From assembly GCF_900094625.1 (NCBI RefSeq), contig NZ_FMAJ01000012.1, positions 62,001 through 126,000 on the forward strand: DNA of 64,000 nucleotides, in the 5' to 3' direction. This document shows positions 34,802-42,574 of this stretch, in pieces. Within the stretch, counting starts at the first letter, position 1. Each line of letters starts with the position of its first letter. The notes beneath the pieces were generated by a model. It made no database searches. It was not told the DNA's origin and saw only the letters and a program-made list of their open reading frames with translations. This DNA comes from Rhizobium aethiopicum. Lineage in GTDB: Bacteria; Pseudomonadota; Alphaproteobacteria; Rhizobiales; Rhizobiaceae. A program made the position numbers and the translations under genes.

Positions 34802-34960
34802 ATGTCGACGATCCTGCTATCGCTTCTGCGCAACATCGAAACCTTCGAGCATATCCGCGCCGCGGTCTGCGCCGCGCAGGAGTACGAGCGCGAGCTTTCA
34901 GTGAGGCCTGTCGAGGCCGCTGCGGACTTTGGTGCGGGTACAGCAGCGATCGTCCTCTGA
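34802..34960 (+). CDS. Very small hypothetical ORF (52 aa)
   Basis: An ATG-to-TGA frame encodes MSTILLSLLRNIETFEHIRA and a further 32 residues. It is amphipathic and helix-prone, with a single Cys. Its TGA abuts the stop codon of the convergent regulator gene (TGA-TCA at 34958-34963). The ribosome site is weak (CAGAG). It is unrecognised and may or may not be expressed. Confidence 0.35.
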   Translation: MSTILLSLLRNIETFEHIRAAVCAAQEYERELSVRPVEAAADFGAGTAAIVL

Positions 34961-35833
34961 TCAGACGGCCACTTCTTTGGTCCGGGCCTTCGCCCATTCG
35001 AAGGCTTCGTCGACATAGGCGAATTTGACGGCCTGCCAGGCGCAGTATTCTTCGGCAAAATCCCGCGATATCCAAAGGCGCGTCTTGCGCGGCTCATCAT
35101 GCCAGCCGACGCAGCCGCGCTGCGCCGCCTTTGCCAGGAGCCGCTGCAGGTGCGTGCGCGACATCATGAAATCGGCGGCGAGCGCGCGGGTTTCGACGCG
35201 GCCGACCGGAAATTTGCCGGGCTCGGCGTTTTCTATATCCATCCGGGCGATGAAGTTGTCGACGACGAGGCCGCCGGCCTCCGTCCAGAGAAACAGCGCC
35301 ACCTGCTCCGGCGGCTCCCGCCAGGCGGCATCTTCCAGGCAATGGCGGGCGATGCGCGGCTGAACGAGCCCCATCAATGATGGATTTGCCTGGAAAAACG
35401 CCGCCCTCTCACCGCGGTCGAGCAGGTCAAGCGCCGCAAGATTGGCGTGAATCCAGGCAAACATCGCCTGATGGCTGACATTGGCCGGTTCGAAATGTCG
35501 TGGCCGGCGCCGCTGGTCGCCAGGCGTGTGGGTGATGAAGCGGTAGGTATAGAGCTCTTCGATGAAGGCGAGCACGGTGTTGCGGCTCGCCACCTTGTGT
35601 GCCGTGATGCGGTCGGTCAGCCGAACCGCGGTAAGACCTGAGGTGGGGTTGCGCGGATCATATTCCAGGTGGAGGGCATAGGCGGTCTGAGTCAGGAGCC
35701 AGCGCTGATGGGATGCGAGCAGCCTCGCCAGACGCGGGCCGGCGTCGAACATGCCGCGGGTCTGCCCGGCCAAGAAGCGAATGCTCGTCAGAAAGGAGCC
35801 GTTTCCTGACAATTGCTCCGCCGTGAATGCCAT
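34961..35833 (-). CDS. Putative DNA-binding regulator with two wHTH-like segments
   Basis: From the ATG at 35833 (preceded by GGAGGTGGAG) the product is 290 residues, starting MAFTAEQLSGNGSFLTSIR. A MarR-like segment lies at about residues 75-115 (ITAHKVASRNTVLAFIEELYTYRFI). A second helix-turn-helix-like segment is near residues 225-265 (LAADFMMSRTHLQRLLAKA followed by a wing-like WHDEPRKTRLW). No membrane segment is present. I do not recognise the family; a transcriptional regulator is a reasonable but unproven reading. Upstream in-frame ATGs exist without ribosome sites. Confidence 0.6.
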   Translation of the reverse strand: MAFTAEQLSGNGSFLTSIRFLAGQTRGMFDAGPRLARLLASHQRWLLTQTAYALHLEYDPRNPTSGLTAVRLTDRITAHKVASRNTVLAFIEELYTYRFITHTPGDQRRRPRHFEPANVSHQAMFAWIHANLAALDLLDRGERAAFFQANPSLMGLVQPRIARHCLEDAAWREPPEQVALFLWTEAGGLVVDNFIARMDIENAEPGKFPVGRVETRALAADFMMSRTHLQRLLAKAAQRGCVGWHDEPRKTRLWISRDFAEEYCAWQAVKFAYVDEAFEWAKARTKEVAV

Positions 35834-36063
35834 TATGCGTTTCTCCACCTCCGCTCGCGGGCCAGCGTTCGGAGCAGTAATATCGAAAGCCGCAAAACGG
35901 CCCATTAGACATGCATAGTGTTGAATAAATGATAGTTTCTCATGTTCAACAATCATATTCCGCGGGTCGACGCCATCCTAAGAATTCGCCACTCTTTTCG
36001 CTCGCCGGAGGCAAGCCTCGCGCGGCGGCAATCTGCGCGTTAAAATCTTGCCGGTCACGAGCC

Positions 36064-37002
36064 TCAGGATTGCGGCGTCGTCGCCTTGCGCGCCTCCCGC
36101 TGTTCGATCCCCAGCTGATGCTCGCGATAGATGATGAAGATCCCGGCAGCAACGACGATGACGGTGCCGATCAGCATGCTGACGGTCGGCACGTCGCCGA
36201 AGACGAAGTAGCCGATGATACCGCCGAGCAGGATCGAGGTATATTCGAACGGCGCGATGGTGGAGACATCGGCATGGCGGTAACTTTCCGTCAGCAGAAT
36301 CTGCGCGACGCCACCGCAAAAGCCGGCGGCGATCAGATAAAGCGCCGACGGCCATGGCAGGATGAGCCAGCCGAAAGGAAGGGAAGCCAGCGAGAAAATC
36401 GACGCGGTGAGCGAAAAATACAGCACGATCGTCGCAGTCTTCTCCTCCTCGACGAGGCGTCGCACCTGGATCATCGCCATGCCGCCGAGAACGGCCGAGA
36501 GCAGCACGCATAGCGCGCCGAGGGCCTGTTCGGCTTCGATGCCGCCGTCACGAAACAGCGTCAGTTTCGGCCAGGAGACGATGGCGACGCCGACGATGCC
36601 GACGAGGACGGCGCTCCACCGATAGATGCGTACGGTTTCGCCGAGAAAAACCGCGGCGAAGACAACGGCGACAAGCGGCAAGGCGTAGCCGAGCGCGATC
36701 GCTTCCGGCAGCGGCAGATGCAGCAGGCCGTAGAAGCCGAAAGCCATCGACAGGATGCCGATCGTGCCGCGTTTCAGGTGGCCGACCGGGTTGGCGGTAT
36801 GGAAGGCTGTGCGCAGCTGGCCGATATAGGCGAGATAGGCCATGATCGGGAAGAGCGCGAAGAAAGACCTGCAAAAGGTGACCTGACCCGGCGGGATATC
36901 CGACCCTGCCAGCTTGATGAAGGTCTGCATGGCCAGGAAGACCACGACCGACGAGACTTTCAGCGCGATGCCTCTCATCGGGTTTCTGAGAACCGAGTGC
37001 AT
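36064..37002 (-). CDS. EamA/DMT-family transporter
   Basis: The 312-residue protein has ten predicted helices in two EamA repeats. Repeat 1 includes QTFIKLAGSDIPPGQVTFCR and LPEAIALGYALPLVAVVFAAVFLGE. Repeat 2 includes DVSTIAPFEYTSILLGGIIG and VFGDVP. It resembles the YdcZ/RhaT-type metabolite exporters whose substrates are unknown. The C-terminus is cytoplasmic and charged. It stands alone, with a 427-base gap before pepN. Confidence 0.85.
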   Translation of the reverse strand: MHSVLRNPMRGIALKVSSVVVFLAMQTFIKLAGSDIPPGQVTFCRSFFALFPIMAYLAYIGQLRTAFHTANPVGHLKRGTIGILSMAFGFYGLLHLPLPEAIALGYALPLVAVVFAAVFLGETVRIYRWSAVLVGIVGVAIVSWPKLTLFRDGGIEAEQALGALCVLLSAVLGGMAMIQVRRLVEEEKTATIVLYFSLTASIFSLASLPFGWLILPWPSALYLIAAGFCGGVAQILLTESYRHADVSTIAPFEYTSILLGGIIGYFVFGDVPTVSMLIGTVIVVAAGIFIIYREHQLGIEQREARKATTPQS

Positions 37003-37429
37003 GATCCTGGCTCTAATGCTGACTTAAACAAAACGGGAAGACGCGTTCGACTCGGGAACGCAACAGGTGATGACGCCATCGTAGCTAAAGAAAATCGAGA
37101 TGGGCGAAAAAACCGCAACAAAACCGGATAATTGCCAAATCACCTTCCGCCGCTCGGCCAAGAGGACTGCGATGAGCTTGGCGGCTACGGCGTCAGTCGC
37201 GCAGACCGAAAGCGACGATCAAGGCCGAGCTCAATCTGTGATAGCGCCCGTTCTCCCGACCGCGGCATGCATCGGTTTCGAACAGGGTATTTTGCCCGTG
37301 AACTTCGACCTCACCGGCAATTTGCTTTAACTTTAGTTCAGACTTTAATGTAATCATGCCCGGCAATTTAGGCAGAGCGCGCACGCCTCTGTATCCGCGG
37401 TTGTCAAATAACGGTCTTCAGGAAACACC
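37003..37429. other. 427-base gap between the DMT transporter and pepN
   Basis: No convincing gene is seen; open frames here lack ribosome sites and codon bias. An AT-rich stretch at about 37317-37360 (TTTAACTTTAG and TTTAATGTAATC) probably holds the pepN promoter. I see no clear operator or terminator. Confidence 0.45.
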
Positions 37430-40078
37430 ATGCGAACAGATACCGGCCAGGTCATTCATCTGGCAGATTACCGTCCCACCGACTTCGTGCTGGAACGCGT
37501 GGACCTGACATTCGAACTCGATCCGACGGAGACAAAGGTCGAAGCGCGTCTCATCTTTCATCGCCGCCCTGGCGCCGACATTGCGGCGCCGATCGTGCTC
37601 GACGGTGACGAGCTGGCGCTGGCCGGGCTGCTGCTCGACCAGGTGGAGCTTGACCACTCGCGTTATGATGCAACGCCGGAAAGCCTGACCGTGCGCGACC
37701 TGCCGGAGAGCGCACCCTTTGAGCTGACGATCACCACGATCATCAATCCCGAGGCCAATACCCAGCTGATGGGGCTCTACCGCACCGGCGGCATCTACTG
37801 CACGCAGTGCGAGGCCGAAGGCTTCCGCCGCATCACCTATTTCCCCGATCGGCCCGATGTGCTTGCGCCGTTCACGGTCAACATCATCGCCGACAAGGAC
37901 GCCAACCCGCTGTTGCTATCGAACGGCAACTTCCTCGGCGGCGCCGGCTACGGCCCCGGCAAGCATTTCGCCGCATGGTTCGACCCGCATCCGAAGCCGA
38001 GCTACCTCTTCGCCCTCGTGGCCGGCGATCTCGGCGTCGTCGAAGACACGTTCACCACCATGTCCGACCGGGAGGTGGTGCTGAAGATCTATGTCGAGCA
38101 CGGCAAGGAGTCGCGCGCGGCCTATGCCATGGATGCGCTGAAGCGCTCGATGAAGTGGGACGAAGAGCGGTTCGGGCGCGAATACGATCTCGACATCTTC
38201 ATGATCGTCGCCGTCTCCGACTTCAACATGGGCGCGATGGAGAACAAGGGCCTCAACATCTTCAACGACAAATACGTGCTCGCCGACCCCGAGACCGCGA
38301 CCGATGCCGACTATGCCAATATCGAGGCGATCATCGCGCATGAATATTTCCACAACTGGACCGGCAACCGCATCACCTGCCGCGACTGGTTCCAGCTGTG
38401 CCTCAAGGAAGGCCTGACGGTTTATCGCGACCAGGAATTTTCCTCCGATCAGCGCTCGCGCCCGGTCAAGCGCATCGCCGATGTGCGCCATCTGAAATCC
38501 GAGCAGTTTCCGGAGGATGGCGGCCCACTCGCCCATCCGGTGCGGCCGACGACATATCGCGAGATCAACAATTTCTACACGAGGACCGTCTACGAGAAGG
38601 GCAGCGAAGTCACGCGGATGATCGCGACGCTCATCGGCAGGGATGGCTTCAAGAAGGGCATGGATCTTTATTTCGACCGCCACGATGGCCAGGCCGTGAC
38701 GATCGAGGATTTCGTCAAATGTTTCGAGGACGCGAGCGGTCGGGACCTCGCGCAGTTCTCGCTCTGGTACCATCAGGCCGGCACGCCGCTCGTCACCGCA
38801 TCGGGCAGCTACGATGCGGCGGCAGGCAGCTTCACCCTGTCGCTCGAACAGATGATTCCGGCAACACCCGGCCAGTCGAGCAAGGAACCGATGCATATTC
38901 CGCTCAGCCTGGCGTTCTTCGGCGAAAACGGCGGCAAGATCGAGCCGACTTCGGTCGAAGGCGCCGAATATGCCGACGAGGTGCTGCATCTCACAGGCCG
39001 CACGCAGACGGCAGTATTCAAAGGCGTCGGCTCGCGGCCAGTCGTCTCGATCAACCGCAGCTTCTCGGCGCCGATCAACCTGCATTTCGACCAGAGCCCT
39101 GTCGATCTCGCCCATCTCGCCCGCCACGAGACGGATCATTTCGCCCGCTGGCAGGCGCTGACAGATCTGGCGCTGCCGAACCTTCTGAAAGCCGCCCGCG
39201 ATTCGCGTGAGGGCAAGCCCGTCGCCTGCGAGGCGACCTTCGTCGAGACGCTGGTTGCGGCCGCAGCCGACGAGAGCCTCGAGCCCGCCTTCCGCGCCCA
39301 GGCGCTGGCTCTGCCGAGTGAATCAGATATTGCCCGCGAACTCGGCAGCAATAACGATCCCGACGCCATCCATGCCGGCCGGCAGGCGATCCTGAAACAG
39401 ATCGCCGATGCCGGAAAGAGTGTCTTTGCCGGTCTGTACGCGTCAATGACGACATCAGGCGATTTCAGCCCGGATGCCAAAAGCGCTGGCCTGCGCGCAC
39501 TGCGCAATAGCGCCCTCGCCTACGTCTCCTATGCCGAACAGACGCCGGTTCGTGCCAAGGCCGCCTTCGAGGCCGCCAACAATATGACCGATCTCAGCCA
39601 TGCGCTGACGCTTCTCGTCCATCATTTTCCCGAGAGTGCAGAGACGAGCGAGGCGCTGGCCGCCTTCCGCGACCGCTTCGCAGAAAACGCACTCGTCATC
39701 GACAAATGGTTCTCGATCCAGGCCGGCATCCCGGGCGCCAAGGCCCTGGAACGGGTACGCGCCCTGATGGAGAATTCGCTGTTCAAGCGCACCAATCCTA
39801 ACCGGATGCGGGCGCTGGTCGGGACCTTCGCCTTTGCCAACCCGACCGGCTTCGGCCGTGCAGACGGCGAAGGCTATCGTTTCCTGGCCGGGCAAATTCT
39901 CGAAATCGACGAGCGCAACCCGCAGCTTGCCGCTCGCATTCTGACATCGATGCGCTCCTGGCGCTCGCTGGAGCCGACGCGCGCCGAACACGCCCGAGCG
40001 GCGCTGATCGAGATCGAACGGTCGCCCGACCTTTCCACAGACGTTCGCGATATCGTGGAGCGCACGCTCAAAGGGTGA
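37430..40078 (+). CDS. pepN: Aminopeptidase N (M1 family)
   Basis: The 882-residue zinc metallopeptidase removes N-terminal residues from peptides in the cytosol. The substrate-binding GAMEN motif is at 268-272. The zinc site HEYFHNWTGNR has H304, E305 and H308, with the third ligand E327 in KEGLTVYRD. An N-terminal beta domain (1-190), an Ig-like domain (about 450-550) and an alpha-helical C-terminal domain follow the E. coli PepN layout and length. It precedes pleC in the same orientation but is separated by a 192-base regulatory region. Confidence 0.95.
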   Translation: MRTDTGQVIHLADYRPTDFVLERVDLTFELDPTETKVEARLIFHRRPGADIAAPIVLDGDELALAGLLLDQVELDHSRYDATPESLTVRDLPESAPFELTITTIINPEANTQLMGLYRTGGIYCTQCEAEGFRRITYFPDRPDVLAPFTVNIIADKDANPLLLSNGNFLGGAGYGPGKHFAAWFDPHPKPSYLFALVAGDLGVVEDTFTTMSDREVVLKIYVEHGKESRAAYAMDALKRSMKWDEERFGREYDLDIFMIVAVSDFNMGAMENKGLNIFNDKYVLADPETATDADYANIEAIIAHEYFHNWTGNRITCRDWFQLCLKEGLTVYRDQEFSSDQRSRPVKRIADVRHLKSEQFPEDGGPLAHPVRPTTYREINNFYTRTVYEKGSEVTRMIATLIGRDGFKKGMDLYFDRHDGQAVTIEDFVKCFEDASGRDLAQFSLWYHQAGTPLVTASGSYDAAAGSFTLSLEQMIPATPGQSSKEPMHIPLSLAFFGENGGKIEPTSVEGAEYADEVLHLTGRTQTAVFKGVGSRPVVSINRSFSAPINLHFDQSPVDLAHLARHETDHFARWQALTDLALPNLLKAARDSREGKPVACEATFVETLVAAAADESLEPAFRAQALALPSESDIARELGSNNDPDAIHAGRQAILKQIADAGKSVFAGLYASMTTSGDFSPDAKSAGLRALRNSALAYVSYAEQTPVRAKAAFEAANNMTDLSHALTLLVHHFPESAETSEALAAFRDRFAENALVIDKWFSIQAGIPGAKALERVRALMENSLFKRTNPNRMRALVGTFAFANPTGFGRADGEGYRFLAGQILEIDERNPQLAARILTSMRSWRSLEPTRAEHARAALIEIERSPDLSTDVRDIVERTLKG

Positions 40079-40127
40079 TTTGCCGGCGCTGGCCGTCGCG
40101 CAGGCTGCGGCGGCCGTCTCGCCTCGC

Positions 40128-40248
40128 GATTCGAATCGCCCAAACAATCCGCAAATATAAATAGTTAACGGATTTTTACCTTTACCTCTGGACAAGGCGA
40201 ATCACCCATGATTCTCTAGGTCAGGTTCGAGCGAGCGGCGCGCGAATC
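40128..40248 (+). promoter_or_regulatory. Cell-cycle-type control region of pleC: five GANTC sites and a CtrA-like box
   Basis: GANTC (the CcrM methylation word) occurs at 40128, 40133, 40199, 40210 and 40244, the first two back to back (GATTCGAATC). A CtrA-like half-site pair TTAA-N7-TTAC lies at 40165-40179. This density is far above expectation for GC-rich DNA. CcrM and CtrA control cell-cycle genes in Alphaproteobacteria. Function here is predicted. Confidence 0.55.
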
Positions 40249-40270
40249 ACACGAGGGACAAGGCGAAGAG

Positions 40271-42574
40271 ATGATGGACGTGCGACGGGCAACCGTGGCC
40301 GGAGGACGGCTGCGTGTCGATTTTGACGGGCTGAAAGCCTGGCGAAACAGCCTTTCCGGTCATGCGACATCGGAACCGCTCCTTCGTCACCTGCCGAAGG
40401 CGGAGCTCATCTTGAAGCGCGCCATTCCGGCGCTGATAGTCGCCTTCCTCTCCGTCGTCGCCGCCTCGCATTTCTTCGGCATGATGAGCGAATATGCCCG
40501 GCTCGAGGCCTCCGCCCGCCACGCCACGGCGCTCTCGGCGGCGACCGCCTCGGCAGTTTTTGCGGACGCGTCCGACATCTTCGACAGCGGCGATATCGGC
40601 CAGGCGCAGGCCCGCCTCGCCAAGTTCCTGCCTCAGGACCGGCTGGACAGCGGCGCTTTCGTGCTGCTGGTGCAGGCCAGCGGCAAGGTTTTTGCCGCGA
40701 CGACCGCCGGGCTTTCGCATGTCGGCAACAATGTCGGCGATTTCTTCCCCGAGGTCTCGGCGATCCGCCGTTTCGGCGATCGGGCCGGCGTCATCGAAAC
40801 CACGATCGGCGGCGTGCCGCACTATGCCGAGATCACGCTGATGGGCAATGCCGGCGGCTTTATCGTTGCCGCCACCTCGCTCGACGAGATCAGCCGGCTC
40901 TGGCGCGAGGAGCTGGCGCTCAACGTCACGCTGTTTGCCGGCATCTCGTCGATCCTGCTCGTCATCCTCTACGCCTACTATACCCAGGTGAAGCGCGCCC
41001 GCGACGCCGACGATATCTTCCTGGAATCGAACCTGCGCGTCGAGACGGCGCTGTCGCGCGGCCGCTGCGGCCTCTGGGACTTCGATTTCGAGAACCGTGA
41101 ATTCTTCTGGTCGCGCTCGATGTACGACATGCTCGGCCTGCCGGGTTCGGACAAGACGATGGGTTTTGGCGAGGCTGCGCGGCTGATGCACCCGGATGAC
41201 GGCGGCCTCTACGAGATCGCGCGGGCCATCGCCAAGGGCCACTCCGGCCAGGTCGACCAGATCTTCCGCATGCGCCACGCCGGCGGCCACTATGTCTGGA
41301 TGCGCGCCCGCGCCCAGGTGATCCGCAGCAATTCCGGCCGCATGCACCTGATCGGCATCGCCATGGATGTGACCGAACAGCACCGGCTGGCCCAGCGCTA
41401 TGCGGAAGCCGACCAGCGGCTCGCCGACGCCATCGAATGCACCTCCGAAGCCTTCGTGCTCTGGGACAAGAACGACCGGCTCGTCATGTGCAATACGCAT
41501 TTCCAGCAGGCCTACGGCCTGCCGGACAACGTGCTGGTGCCCGGCACCGAGCGCTCGATCGTCAATGCCGCCGCCGCTCGCCCCGTCATCGAGCGGCGTG
41601 TCGCCGATGCTGATGGGTCGGGGCGCACGACGGAGGTGCAACTCGCCGACGAGCGCTGGCTGCAGATCAACGAACGCCGCACCCGCGACGGCGGCAAGGT
41701 CTCGGTCGGCACCGACATCACGCTGATGAAACGCCACCAGGAGCGGTTGCGCGAATCCGAACGCCGGCTGATGGCGACGATCGGCGATCTCTCCGCCTCG
41801 CGCCAGACGCTGGAACTCCAGAAGGCCGAGCTTTCGACAGCCAACGCCAATTACCAGGCTGAGAAGGAACGCGCCGAGGCCGCCAACAAGGCGAAATCGG
41901 AGTTCCTGGCCAACATGTCGCATGAGCTGCGCACACCGCTCAACGCCATCCTCGGCTTCTCCGAGATCCTGCAGAACCAGATGTTCGGGCCGCTCGGCTC
42001 GCTGAAATACGACGAATATGCACGCGATATCCACGACAGCGGCAAACATCTGCTCAACGTCATCAGCGACATTCTCGACATGTCGAAGATAGAGGCCGGC
42101 CATCTCAGGCTGCACCGCGAGCGCATCGATCTGGTGCCGCTGATCGAGGAGAGCCTGCGCTTCACCGCCATTCCGGCGGCCGAAAAAGACATCGTCATCG
42201 AGCAGCGCATTTCGTCTGGCCTGACGCTGACGGCCGACCGGCGGGCGATGAAGCAGGTGCTGCTCAACCTGCTCTCCAATGCGGTGAAGTTCACCGACAA
42301 TGGCGGCCGCATCGCGGTGCGTACCCGCCGCGTCGACGGCGCCGTCTTCGTCACCATCGCCGATACCGGCATCGGCATTCCCCGCTCGGCGCTGTCGAAG
42401 ATCGGTCAGCCGTTCGAACAGGTGCAGAGCCAATACGCCAAGAGCAAGGGCGGTTCCGGCCTCGGACTTGCCATCTCGCGCTCGCTGACCTCGCTGCATG
42501 GCGGCCGCATGAAGATCCGCTCCCGCGAAGCTGTGGGCACGGTGATCTCACTGCGCATCCCGGATGATGTCTAA
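40271..42574 (+). CDS. pleC: PleC-like PAS histidine kinase/phosphatase
   Basis: The 767-residue membrane kinase has helices near 50-72 and 215-237 flanking a periplasmic sensor region. Two PAS domains (about 262-370 with FDFENREFFWSRSMYDMLG, and 375-490 with AFVLWDKNDRLVMCN) precede a coiled-coil linker. The HisKA H-box is NMSHELRTPLNAILGFSE (H551), typical of the PleC/DivJ/PdhS group that acts on DivK and PleD. The HATPase has N, G1 (DTGIGI) and G2 (GSGLGLAIS) boxes. In S. meliloti pleC lies beside glnE, as here. The kinase has no receiver domain. Its stop overlaps the convergent glnE stop. Confidence 0.78.
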   Translation: MMDVRRATVAGGRLRVDFDGLKAWRNSLSGHATSEPLLRHLPKAELILKRAIPALIVAFLSVVAASHFFGMMSEYARLEASARHATALSAATASAVFADASDIFDSGDIGQAQARLAKFLPQDRLDSGAFVLLVQASGKVFAATTAGLSHVGNNVGDFFPEVSAIRRFGDRAGVIETTIGGVPHYAEITLMGNAGGFIVAATSLDEISRLWREELALNVTLFAGISSILLVILYAYYTQVKRARDADDIFLESNLRVETALSRGRCGLWDFDFENREFFWSRSMYDMLGLPGSDKTMGFGEAARLMHPDDGGLYEIARAIAKGHSGQVDQIFRMRHAGGHYVWMRARAQVIRSNSGRMHLIGIAMDVTEQHRLAQRYAEADQRLADAIECTSEAFVLWDKNDRLVMCNTHFQQAYGLPDNVLVPGTERSIVNAAAARPVIERRVADADGSGRTTEVQLADERWLQINERRTRDGGKVSVGTDITLMKRHQERLRESERRLMATIGDLSASRQTLELQKAELSTANANYQAEKERAEAANKAKSEFLANMSHELRTPLNAILGFSEILQNQMFGPLGSLKYDEYARDIHDSGKHLLNVISDILDMSKIEAGHLRLHRERIDLVPLIEESLRFTAIPAAEKDIVIEQRISSGLTLTADRRAMKQVLLNLLSNAVKFTDNGGRIAVRTRRVDGAVFVTIADTGIGIPRSALSKIGQPFEQVQSQYAKSKGGSGLGLAISRSLTSLHGGRMKIRSREAVGTVISLRIPDDV

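Noticed and set aside
37193-37384. 63-codon frame on the minus strand upstream of pepN
   Set aside because: No ribosome site, no motif, and it covers the likely pepN promoter.
40247-42499. Very long open frame opposite pleC
   Set aside because: It mirrors the pleC reading frame, has no motif or ribosome site, and pleC has all kinase boxes.
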